Source: Candidatus Jordarchaeales archaeon (GTDB lineage: Archaea > Asgardarchaeota > Jordiarchaeia > Jordiarchaeales > Freyrarchaeaceae). From it: a stretch of 64,000 bases of DNA. Made by a program: the position numbers and the translations under genes. Shown piece after piece: positions 54,780 to 63,099 of the stretch. The notes beneath the pieces are model-generated. The model ran no database searches. It saw only the letters and a list, made by a program, of their open reading frames with translations, and was not told where the DNA came from. Position 1 is the first letter of the stretch; each line of letters opens with the position of its first letter. The DNA lies in assembly GCA_038889235.1 (NCBI GenBank), contig JAWAHN010000003.1, positions 257,673 through 321,672 on the forward strand. The letters run 5' to 3'.

Positions 54780-55364
54780 AACCTCATTTCACCCCTTCAA
54801 TATAAAACTCCACATAGCCACAACCCTCATGCACATACCACCCGAAAATCATTTCCACCGCAAAAACATTCCACCCTTATTATGAAAGTACATCCACCAG
54901 AAAAACGCACCCCCACAACCACAAAACACCTTCCCTCACCACACCCAAACAAAGATAACAGAACAATAGAAGAGGATACTGAGGAAAAACCATCCATCTC
55001 CTCTAATAAGGTCACTGAGTTACGCCATACCAATATCCACTCTAACAGGCAACCCCTTTAACCAGACCAACACTAAAGTACCGAGGCCTCATCCAATCAC
55101 TATGATGTAGTCTGGTGAAACGCACATAAAAGCCCTCACATAACCAGGCTATCTTTAAATAACAGCCAGGCCAACTTAGAGATTCTGACGCTCATTTCAC
55201 CAACAACCCCACCACAAATGCTTCAACTCTTAATTAAAAACGACCCCATTTCCGCAACATTCTTGGCTGCATCCATCTCCTCCATCTAACACAAACCCGC
55301 ACAAAATACTAAAACAAGCGATTCGTTATACCGTTAATTACTATGTTTTTATAGAAAAACATAA
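54780..55364. other. AC-rich, gene-free stretch of 585 nt
   Basis: The plus strand is very rich in A and C (CCACCACA-type runs) with few long frames. No repeats of regular spacing, so not a CRISPR array. Its right end lies after the NurA-like gene stop. Base composition differs from the preceding genes. Confidence 0.4.
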
Positions 55365-56303
55365 TCATGTTGTACGTTCTAACCACAAATGTATATTCCC
55401 TTCACTTAAAGCTCTAGCCATTATTTCATAGTATAATTTCTCTGCAGCCCCACGTCTAACATTGCACTTGTTATGAGCTATAAGGATAAGTAAAGGCTCA
55501 TCCATTCCCGGCATAGTCCATACATGGCTGATTATGCTCAAAATTCGGCTAAATTTCTCGGAAATCTCCTGCTCACCGAGATCCTTGAAGGATGCATACT
55601 CTACTCTAAATATCCTCCCTCTCAGGAGAGGTTTATAATAAGAGTAGTAAACTCTTAGCCCTTTACTTTTATATACACTGTAAGTCAACGCACTTTTACT
55701 TCCGTCTTCACACCCATCTTCATAATTTTCTGGAAGCGTATATACTGGAGAGGATTCTGCCTTAGCGGCGTCAAACATCACCGTCGAAAGTAAGTCAAGA
55801 TCGTTTATAAATTCTGTAAAATGATCTTTTCCAATCTTATTTTTCAGAATGTTGAGGTAGTTGCTTCCCATAACCCTTTTAACAAACCCAACAACGTTTA
55901 TCCCCTTATCATAACAATATCGTAATGCATCTACTCTCTCTTCAACATACCTTTCATCACCATACAGCGGCGGATCGATCACAGGGCCATCAATTAAGAT
56001 GTAAGATTCACCTCCGCTTAACATGTTTGCCAATTTTCTGAGTGCTTTTATCTCTCCAAGCATCATAAGTACCTCTGATTCTTGGTTAACCGCTATTTCG
56101 TCCACACTCTCCAGCGGCTCTATGCTTCCATCAACTTTTATTACAGGATGCAAGGTAAACCCCTTCTCAGCAATCACTTGAGAAATACCAAGTATAACAT
56201 ACCATCTCCCTCCAATCCCCCCTACAACTTGAAAACTGCCGTCAACAGCTCCTATTGGAGTTGCCTTCAGCCTGCCGACTTCTTCACTTTCTCTAATTGG
56301 CAT
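55365..56303 (-). CDS. NurA-like 5'-3' nuclease, stand-alone
   Basis: 312 residues from ATG 56303. The NurA-domain features are the metal-binding Asp in GAVDGSF near residue 20, the second Asp in LIDGPVIDPPL near 105, a Lys segment VVGFVKRVMGSNYL, and the C-terminal ILIAHNKCNVRRGAAEKLYYEI. Canonical NurA pairs with the HerA hexameric ATPase and Mre11-Rad50 in end resection, and those genes normally lie next to it. Here no ATPase is adjacent, and the surrounding island is gene-poor and AT-rich, so this is more likely an accessory (defence or mobile-element) version than the housekeeping one. Base composition agrees with the rest of the island. Confidence 0.75.
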   Translation of the reverse strand: MPIRESEEVGRLKATPIGAVDGSFQVVGGIGGRWYVILGISQVIAEKGFTLHPVIKVDGSIEPLESVDEIAVNQESEVLMMLGEIKALRKLANMLSGGESYILIDGPVIDPPLYGDERYVEERVDALRYCYDKGINVVGFVKRVMGSNYLNILKNKIGKDHFTEFINDLDLLSTVMFDAAKAESSPVYTLPENYEDGCEDGSKSALTYSVYKSKGLRVYYSYYKPLLRGRIFRVEYASFKDLGEQEISEKFSRILSIISHVWTMPGMDEPLLILIAHNKCNVRRGAAEKLYYEIMARALSEGNIHLWLERTT

Positions 56304-56714
56304 TTATTGGTGTTCATTTTCATTTAAATTTAAAAATATCTTTATAAAACAATCAGTTTAAATTTGCTTTGAGAATCAAAGCGTAACAATCGACTAGAGT
56401 TAGAACAAGATTTTTTTTGGCGCGCGAAAAAATCTTTACGAAATTCGTGTCCCCTTTGGTTTTCAATTCGCGTGAAATTGTGTTCAGATTAATGAACTGA
56501 TAAACACACAATGTTTTGCTGGTGGAAGAGAGATACGCTAAAGCTTTATTTTAATAACAACGGAAAGATGGCAGTAGTTATGAGTAATTATAATGTGCTT
56601 TTAGGGGCTTTGGTTATGATTAGAACAAGTGGAAAGATACATAAAAATATGTGTTTGTTAGGTGAGGTATCCTGACTGTAGAAGGGAAGTTTATCGCAGG
56701 AATAGCTTAGCTAA
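56304..56714. other. divergent spacer of the island
   Basis: AT-rich. It contains the minus-strand promoter of the NurA-like gene (AATTTAAATTTAAAAATATC near 56320-56342) and a short plus-strand reading from ATG 56573 that ends at TGA 56680 (about 36 codons), probably not a gene. Confidence 0.4.
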
Positions 56715-57250
56715 ACTCTCTATATTATTATACTACAACAGATTTTCGGTCTAACAATTAGCATCCCCGAGCTTTATCGCTGGGAGGATAGCATAAGAAT
56801 ACTATTCAAGATTATGGTTGAAGAAATACCTCTCATTCGCTTTGTCGATAAAATCTTTGAGTAGACTGAGTGACGGTTAATTATCAATTAACTGAAGAAG
56901 TAGGAGCCCGAAGTAGATTACGAGGTACTTAAAGAAGGTCCGAACAAGCTTTAAAGAATTGGTCAAAGATTTTGAGCACGTTCTAGAGATTTTAGGTCAA
57001 CTTTCTTTTTTCTTTTGGTCTATAAAACATGTACCTTGCAAGTTTTATGAAAAGGTGCACCCAAGGATCGATCAATATGGAGTTTTTAGAAGTAAGCTTC
57101 GGGCCTAACGTGATTCAGAGGGGATATCATTCGACGAAAAACCGGATTTTTATAAGGACTATATGGTTTAGTGTCGGCCTAAATACAACACTAAGTCAGA
57201 GAAAAAGAGCACGTGTAGACTTGAATAAAGTCAAGGCAGGTTCTTTGGAG
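56715..57250 (+). pseudogene. decayed gene of unknown family
   Basis: Sensible coding stretches follow each other in different frames. First comes ISIPELYRWEDSIRILFKIM and VEEIPLIRFVDKIFE, ending in TAG near 56862. Then EPEVDYEVLKEGPNK, a frame change near 56940, and SFKELVKDFEHVLEILGQLS, then FYEKVHPRIDQYGVFRSKLRA, a stop, RDSEGISFDEKPDFYKDYMV, a second stop, and CRPKYNTKSEKKSTCRLE. At least two stops and two frame changes indicate a gene that has decayed. I cannot name the family. It sits between the NurA-like gene and the two-gene operon and may once have been part of the same unit. Confidence 0.4.
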
Positions 57251-57566
57251 GAGCAACATGCATGTTAAACGAAGTCGTATGGGAGCATCCAGCTGACGCA
57301 AATTTAGAAAAACTGAATAGCTCTCGGTCTTCCACAAATTAAAAGAGAATATATGACAAATTTAACTATGCGAGGTAAAAGTTAACAAAGAAAAACTTAT
57401 ATAAAACTTATTATATAAAGATCAATTGCAGAGGAACCTTTTAAGCAACTGAAAGCAGTACCAAGATCGACAAAACTAACTTATTATAGTTTATCTTTTT
57501 ACAGGTTTGATGAAAATCGACCTTGTTCGGTGATAACTTCATTAGACTGCGCGTATGGTGGAAGTA
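57251..57566. other. AT-rich leader of the island operon
   Basis: Strongly AT-rich, including TTATATAAAACTTATTATAT at about 57397-57416, a likely TATA region for the operon beginning at 57567. It gives a leader of over 100 nt. No other gene seen. Confidence 0.35.
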
Positions 57567-58697
57567 ATGTCAAGCTACGATAAAATTCCCGGCTTTGAAT
57601 ACTGGAACATTGATGCATGGTTAAACTTTATTAAAAGCTACGTGTTACCTCTGCATATTTCAATATCTAAATTGTTAAAATTGAGAGAGTTTATTTTGAC
57701 AGCAGTTGGAACAAGCGGTGAAGTTACTCTTTCTGAGGTGGAGAGAGAGCGAAACGACATTTTGCCATTTTTGTTGGGCGGAATCAAAGAAGATGGAACG
57801 TACAAAGACAATAGTTTAGCGAATTTTACTAGACTCGCCTTTGGAATATACGTAGATCCTAAGGCATGGGCGGCTTTAGAGATGGAGGAAGGATTAAAGG
57901 CTTCTGATTACGTGGTCGTAGAAGTTAGGAACACACAGTTTATGAAGTTTTTAAGTGAACTAGAGAGAACAATTTTACGTATACTTGGGATAGCTGGGGT
58001 GGAACCTAAAGAGGTCTTAGAAAGCGAAATTGCAGAAGTCGTCCAGAAACCAGGAGAAGAATTGCCGAAAATAATGGGATCACTATACAGGGAGTGTTTA
58101 CAGGTAAGCGCTAACTACAATTACTACACTTTTTTCGCACTAAGCACTAGGGCAATTCTGTTTAAACTTATGGAAAAAGCTTACCCTAAACTAGCAAGTA
58201 ACCTTAACTCCTTGAGGAATTTTCTTGGTCTCAAAAAAATATTTGAGCCAAAGATAAATGAAAGTGAAAAGAGAGAAAAGTATTCCATTTGGAGCCATTT
58301 AGAGAATAGTCTTTGCGATTGTCTCTATAATCTAAATCAGTTAATTTGGAAGTACTTCGCAGATGAAAGCGTTAAAAAAGTTTTAAGTTTCGTTTCACCC
58401 TCTGTGAAAGACTTAAGACAGGAGTTTGTTCAAAAAGCACGGCAAAAACTGGAAGAAATAGGACAGCAGTTCCCTGATTGCATTTTCAAGTTGACAAGCT
58501 CGTATAAAAAGACGTATACTATTTCAGGCCTTATGGTAATAAAGGAAGAGGAGATCATAAGTTATCGTAATAGAGAAAAAGGGGAATGCAATATCAGTCT
58601 TTTTAAGTTGCTTGATGACCTATCGTTGGCGCTATTTTTTGATCTAATTACATTAGTAAAAATAACAGACGGAGAATTGGAGATAGAAAGAAAGTAA
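57567..58697 (+). CDS. island protein 1, helical, family unknown
   Basis: 376 residues from ATG 57567, 7 nt behind GGTGG; the ATG at 57555 lies before that site. I do not recognise the family. Predicted mostly helical: WLNFIKSYVLPLHISISKLLKLREFIL, then LSELERTILRILGIAGVEPKEVLESEIAEVV, and a C-terminal LFKLLDDLSLALFFDLITLVKI. No Walker, nuclease or DNA-binding motif and no membrane segment seen. Its stop is followed almost at once by the second island gene, so the two are coupled and should act together. Codon use and low GC are shared with the NurA-like gene, unlike the flanks. Confidence 0.6.
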   Translation: MSSYDKIPGFEYWNIDAWLNFIKSYVLPLHISISKLLKLREFILTAVGTSGEVTLSEVERERNDILPFLLGGIKEDGTYKDNSLANFTRLAFGIYVDPKAWAALEMEEGLKASDYVVVEVRNTQFMKFLSELERTILRILGIAGVEPKEVLESEIAEVVQKPGEELPKIMGSLYRECLQVSANYNYYTFFALSTRAILFKLMEKAYPKLASNLNSLRNFLGLKKIFEPKINESEKREKYSIWSHLENSLCDCLYNLNQLIWKYFADESVKKVLSFVSPSVKDLRQEFVQKARQKLEEIGQQFPDCIFKLTSSYKKTYTISGLMVIKEEEIISYRNREKGECNISLFKLLDDLSLALFFDLITLVKITDGELEIERK

Positions 58698-58717
58698 CAG
58701 TGGAGGTAATAAGTAGA

Positions 58718-60475
58718 ATGCTTACATGGAGAGAAAAAACGTTAAATAAAGAATATTTGAGGGAAGAGAAGGAAAAAAAGAGGGATGAGAAAGGAAAGAA
58801 GTTAAACGCGACCGTTAAGGGGAAAGAGGGGGGAACAGTTTCTGAGGAAGGAGAAGATATTAAGTTTTTGCCTTTGAAATTAGAAGAAGTTCCGAAACTT
58901 AAAGTAGAAAGATGCAAGTTAGAAGAAATTCCTATGATTAAAATTAAAAAAGAAGAAAGAGTTGTCTCGGTGCCCATACTTGTTCTTCAAGAGCCCTCCT
59001 TTGAGTTTAGGGAGCATAAGTTGGATTGTGAAGTATATCGTGCAGAGAAAGTAGGGAGGATTGCGGTTCCGATAATTAGTGTGAATCCTCCTCCTAAACT
59101 CTCCATTTTAATTAAGGAATTTGATACAGAAATAAGAAAGCCTATGAAGAGAACGCCCGTTTATTGGGGAAGTGTAAAAGTGCCTATTTATTGGAGAGGT
59201 GTAATTGTTTCGCCCGAGCATCTTTTAGAAAGCTTTGATTCGACTATTAGTGAAGAGGTTGTGAAACGTTTAGGATTGAAAAAGATACCGTTGGCTGATT
59301 TTCCTAGAGAAAAGGTGGGAGAGTCTAAGGCTGGGGAACCGACCTCTGGTGGCGGAGAAGAACTTCAAGACTTCCTTGAAATTGCCTTTGAGGGTGAGGG
59401 AGGTAGAATTGCTGGCAGAGGCCCAAAAATAATTTTATTCAAGGACTTTGAAGACGACAGCTATGTTAACTTCCTTGAAAGCATATGTTTAAGGATTTAT
59501 CGTGAGAGGGTTGGTGGTGAGCCTAAGCCTGTGAAAATACGAAAGATTGACGACATGAACAAAAGAGAAGTGGAAAAATGGTTGGAAGCTGGTGGAAAAA
59601 TATTTACTGTTGACTTGGAACAAAATGAAATGCCGGATGAGACCCATCTATGGGAAAGGTTAGAGGAAACTTATTCTGAAAAATTAGGGTTCATAATATT
59701 TGCTGTGAGGAGCGAGGAGAAGTTTAGGCATTTAAGGAAGTTGTTGCAGAGAATTAATGATAAAGCTCAGGGAAGGATAAACATAATAGAATTAAGGGCT
59801 AAAAGGTTACCACGAGAATTAATAAAGTTGGCTTCTGGGATTATTGATTTAGAGAAAATATCAGAAGATGTGAAAGTGAAGGCAGATGGAATACCAGTAA
59901 TTACAACATTTGATTTTATGTTTAATAGGGCTTTCTTTGAACAAGAGAAACTCTTTAACGAGATTAAAAACGAGGAAGGAGGTCTTTTCAAAGAATCCAC
60001 TAATACTGCAAAAGAAGAATCCTCCATTCACTTTAATCTGAAGGTTTTTTTAGTTAGATATCTAACTCATAAGTTAAGGAAGGAAGGGAAAAGGCTCTTC
60101 AAGCGTGAGGAAATAATGAAAGAGATAAAGAGTGAAGAAGAACTTGCTCAAGATGTGATTCCGGACGTCAGGGTAGGAAGTGAGGTTTACGAGGTCGAGA
60201 CACTATTTGGTCCTCATGCCGGGGAAGAACCTGATCTAAAGATAAACAGAACGGTTGATAAATATGATAGAATAACAGGAATATCTAAAGTAAACATAGT
60301 TATGGATAACTTCGGTTTTCTGTTGCACCTAAGAGACTTACTAAGAAAAAAGGCCCATTTCAGAGACAAAAAGTTTGAGGTGGAATTTTATACTATAGAT
60401 CTCCAAAATAAAAGGCTTATATCTTTGGCAGACTTTACCAGAGAATTTAAAAGGGTGCTTGAGAGAAGCGTATGA
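58718..60475 (+). CDS. island protein 2, with a possible PD-(D/E)XK-like C-terminal domain
   Basis: 585 residues from ATG 58718, about 10 nt after GTGGAGGTAA; the GTG at 58700 overlaps that site. The first 60 residues are charged and lysine/glutamate-rich. The centre holds beta-rich repeats of the type KLEEVPKLKVERCKLEEIP and VVSVPILVLQEPSFEFRE, then PKIILFKDFEDDSYVNFLESI. The C-terminal region reads QDVIPDVRVGSEVYEVETLFG, followed by a Lys-rich strand (LKINRTVDKYDRI), a spacing like D-x(n)-E-x-E...K of restriction-like nucleases, so it may cleave nucleic acid (inference). No ATPase motif found. It follows island protein 1 with a 20 nt gap. Confidence 0.55.
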   Translation: MLTWREKTLNKEYLREEKEKKRDEKGKKLNATVKGKEGGTVSEEGEDIKFLPLKLEEVPKLKVERCKLEEIPMIKIKKEERVVSVPILVLQEPSFEFREHKLDCEVYRAEKVGRIAVPIISVNPPPKLSILIKEFDTEIRKPMKRTPVYWGSVKVPIYWRGVIVSPEHLLESFDSTISEEVVKRLGLKKIPLADFPREKVGESKAGEPTSGGGEELQDFLEIAFEGEGGRIAGRGPKIILFKDFEDDSYVNFLESICLRIYRERVGGEPKPVKIRKIDDMNKREVEKWLEAGGKIFTVDLEQNEMPDETHLWERLEETYSEKLGFIIFAVRSEEKFRHLRKLLQRINDKAQGRINIIELRAKRLPRELIKLASGIIDLEKISEDVKVKADGIPVITTFDFMFNRAFFEQEKLFNEIKNEEGGLFKESTNTAKEESSIHFNLKVFLVRYLTHKLRKEGKRLFKREEIMKEIKSEEELAQDVIPDVRVGSEVYEVETLFGPHAGEEPDLKINRTVDKYDRITGISKVNIVMDNFGFLLHLRDLLRKKAHFRDKKFEVEFYTIDLQNKRLISLADFTREFKRVLERSV

Positions 60476-61431
60476 ATGGTTAAAGTCATGACTCGCTTAT
60501 CGCCCTGAAGTGACTCTAAGAAGAAGGAAATTACGTGTCTTTTTGCTAAACACAGCGTTTATGGGCCCTTTGAGCCACTTTATCGTTTAAGGACGTAAGC
60601 TTCACGGAGACCATAACTTCTTTTTTATTCCCTTATGTATCACCAGCCATTTAACCGAAGCCACTTATTATACGAACCGCTCAATTTAAAGCAAAGCCTT
60701 TATTATCGGTACAAAGGTATTCTTGCGCTTCAGGCCTTTCCGTCAACTCCTGAGAAGGGCGACGTGTACTCCTAATGTAACCTAACTAATCAGCCGTGCT
60801 TCCAAGAAATGTTCTGAAGCCTCTTCTGAAAACGCCTTGAATAAATTGTTTAGTTCAAAAAAGAGACCACAATATTACTATAGATAGCGGATGCTTATGA
60901 CGGTAGGGATTATTTCGGCTGCTACTGATTGCCAGCATCGACTTACATTCTATAATTATGGTTTCCCTTTGACGCGTATGAAAAGGGATTTTTGTTAACA
61001 TTTTAGAGTTGCTGGCCTTCTGGTGTTCTTCTATAGAAGACAATTAAGCAGGATATTCCCTTGAAAGTAGGCTCCAGGCTCAGCAACGCCACTTACTATT
61101 CTCTTTCTTCCACTCACTTTCAACCAAACTGAATGCTCTTTATTTTTAGCCTCGGTTTTTTCGGTCCTTTCTTTTCCTTTTCTGTTTTACGGCGTTTTCA
61201 TTATCCACTTCCATACCCTGAACTTTCACCTTGTGCTTTTAGGTGTTTAAATTACCTGGAGAGAGTTGGTGGAGGTGGGGGAGGAGGGTGGTGGATTGGA
61301 AGTTCATAGTGGTAGGCGTTTTGTTCTTGAAAGTGTTCTTGGATTTTGAGTAAAGTAGGGGTGGTGGTTGCGTGGCTTGTGTCGTAATTGTTATTAGTCT
61401 GTGTTTATCTGGTTTTTTCTGGTGAGGTCGG
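60476..61431. other. AT-rich, gene-free 956 nt between the island and the VapBC pair
   Basis: No reading frame with a plausible start and composition on either strand. The minus strand at 60855-61043 is open for 62 codons, with motifs such as RQRETIIIECKSML, but has no clear ribosome site and no known family. The area nearer 61300 is G/T-rich on the plus strand and leads into the AbrB-type gene. Confidence 0.35.
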
Positions 61432-61692
61432 ATGCAGGCTGTTGGTAAGGTTGGGAAGAGGATGGTTTTGTATCCGCCTAGGGAGCTTCTGGAGAAGCTT
61501 GGTTTTAGTGAGGGGTGTGATGTGGTTTTCAGGGTTGAGGGGGATAGGCTTGTAGTGGAGAAGGTTGAAAACTTGTGGGAGCTTGCTCTCCGCTCGCGTA
61601 AGTGGGCTGAAACTAGTGTTGAGGAGTTTGAGAGGGAGTCTGAGGAGGTGCAGGGGGAGTTCGCTTTTGAAGAAGAGAAGAGTGGTTCTTGA
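61432..61692 (+). CDS. vapB: AbrB/SpoVT-type antitoxin (VapB-like)
   Basis: 86 residues. The AbrB-like swapped-hairpin DNA-binding fold is visible: VGKVGKRMVLYPPRELLEKLGFSEGCDVVFRVEGDRLVVEKV. The C-terminal part is acidic and helical (WAETSVEEFERESEEVQGEF), which would wrap the toxin. The last bases overlap the start of the PIN gene, so translation is coupled. It probably binds its own promoter and inactivates the adjacent PIN toxin. Confidence 0.8.
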   Translation: MQAVGKVGKRMVLYPPRELLEKLGFSEGCDVVFRVEGDRLVVEKVENLWELALRSRKWAETSVEEFERESEEVQGEFAFEEEKSGS

Positions 61693-62164
61693 CACAACTT
61701 ACCTACTTCCGTCGCTGGGAATTTCCGTCAAGGAGATAGGGGAGGAGGATATTCGAGGCATCATGAAGCATGGAAGTGAGGCAGAATACCTTTACCCGTC
61801 GCCCCTGCTAGCCGAGCTTTTGGCGAAGGTAGCTAAGGAGGCTTCGAAGAGGGGGATCACCGGGCTTCCAGCCGAAGCCTGTGACGGGTTAAGGGCTCTG
61901 CTGGCAGGATTAACAGTTACTGTAGAGACACCTACAATAGATTCCCTGATACTTGCAGCCGAGCTCTGGATAAGGGGGCACAGGGATATCATGGATAACG
62001 TGGCCTATGCACATGCTTTGAAAACCAAAGCGTACTTCATGACCCTCGACGAAACGCTCAAAAAGTTCCTAGCGGAAAAAGGATACCCGACAAGCATCAT
62101 AATAAACCATAAAGAGCTGAGAAATGTCTTTAGTAGGAAGGAGAGGGAAAGTGGACCCCCTTAA
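61667..62164 (+). CDS. vapC: PIN-domain toxin (VapC-like)
   Basis: 165 residues from TTG 61667, 7 nt behind AGGGGGAG, within the antitoxin gene. GTG 61682 is an alternative. PIN acidic residues are seen in VVLDTTYLLPSLG, LLAELLAKV, IMDNVAYAHAL and FMTLDETLKKFL. VapC enzymes cut tRNA or rRNA when free of antitoxin. It overlaps the AbrB gene by 26 nt, as usual for VapBC. The C-terminal tail (GYPTSIIINHKELRNVF) is a final strand and helix. The pair closes the AT-rich island and may stabilise it (inference). Confidence 0.82.
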   Translation: MKKRRVVLDTTYLLPSLGISVKEIGEEDIRGIMKHGSEAEYLYPSPLLAELLAKVAKEASKRGITGLPAEACDGLRALLAGLTVTVETPTIDSLILAAELWIRGHRDIMDNVAYAHALKTKAYFMTLDETLKKFLAEKGYPTSIIINHKELRNVFSRKERESGPP

Positions 62165-62547
62165 TGGGGCAACATAATGGATTTCCATACCGGCGTCAGT
62201 TTGTGGACGGAGGTTACGGCCACTTATGGCTTCTAAACGTTCTTAAAACGCTGCCAGAATCGGAGCAGACAGCTTTCATTTGCAAGTTAACCTTTTGAGC
62301 GTTGCGTCGACTGGGAGCGTTTTCAGTAGCCCTTCAATTCTCGTCGTTTCCCTTTAATATTTTTCATCGCCCCTAATTTCGGAAACCGTTTCTTGTGGAA
62401 GCCGGTAGTTGTCCTGATATTTGCGCTTGAGAGTGTTGAATCATGCACCGCTTTTATGCCACCTGTTTTTCGGAATTAAAAATGTGAGGCCTTTTGAGAT
62501 CAACACTGCTTCCGGTTTGAGCGTAAAGATTCTGTGGCGCTTGGTGG
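62165..62547. other. intergenic, 383 nt
   Basis: Convergent spacer between vapC and the rubrerythrin gene. The area 62340-62480 is mixed in composition. No terminator hairpin, coding or RNA signal was clear; a TTGAGC/GCGTTG-rich part at 62290-62320 has no known meaning. Confidence 0.3.
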
Positions 62548-63096
62548 TTAATACTTGATGAAGTTTTTTCCTGGTTCGTCGCAGACAGGGCACCTGTAGG
62601 GGGGTTCTCCGACGTGTATGTAGCCGCAGACTGGGCACACATATATTTCCTCTGGCTGCATGTCTTCTCCTTTTTCAACGTGTTTCAGCGCGTTTCTGCA
62701 GGCGTTGGCATGGCTTTCTCCAACTTGAGCCAACTGCGTGAAGATCACATATGCCCCGGGGTTTCCGCTTTCAATCGCAGTGTTCGCTGCTTCTATGTAC
62801 TGCTTGGTTTCGTCTTCGACATTTGCACACACGTTCAGGTTTTCCCTTGTGGTGCCGACGTTAAACCCCACTTCCCCCCTGAGTTTTTCGACGTCTTCTT
62901 TTGTGGCGTCCCTTCCGTAGTAGAGGTGGAAGAAAAGATTTAGGTGTATTTTCTCAGCGCGTGAAAGGGCCTTAAACATTCTGGCGACGTTTACGTAACC
63001 TTCGTCTACTGCTTTTTTCTCTGCCCCCGCGTATAGGAGGGCTGCTTTTAGCTCTGTGAGCATACCCTCGAAGATTAAGTCTTCGAGTTTACCCAT
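62548..63096 (-). CDS. rbr: rubrerythrin
   Basis: 182 residues from ATG 63096. The N-terminal ferritin-like domain carries the diiron pattern MLTELKAALLYAGAEKKA, ALSRAEKIHLNLFFHLY (Glu and His ligands), ANTAIESGNPGA and GESHANACRNAL. The C-terminal rubredoxin-like zinc or iron knuckle is YVCPVCGYIHVGEPPYRCPVC. Rubrerythrins reduce hydrogen peroxide and protect anaerobes from oxygen. It comes only 3 nt after the stop of the helical-protein gene, so it is in that operon. Confidence 0.9.
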   Translation of the reverse strand: MGKLEDLIFEGMLTELKAALLYAGAEKKAVDEGYVNVARMFKALSRAEKIHLNLFFHLYYGRDATKEDVEKLRGEVGFNVGTTRENLNVCANVEDETKQYIEAANTAIESGNPGAYVIFTQLAQVGESHANACRNALKHVEKGEDMQPEEIYVCPVCGYIHVGEPPYRCPVCDEPGKNFIKY

Positions 63097-63099
63097 GCT

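Noticed and set aside
54780-55364. AC-rich stretch checked as a CRISPR array or leader
   Set aside because: No repeat of regular length and spacing could be found; the bias alone is not enough.
57029-57268. 79-codon plus-strand frame in the island
   Set aside because: It starts within the decayed gene in another frame; the frame reading FYEKVHPRIDQYGVF has better coding character.
60855-61043. 62-codon minus-strand frame after island protein 2
   Set aside because: Slight resemblance to transposase debris (RQRETIIIECKSML) but no start signal, no catalytic motif and no family match.
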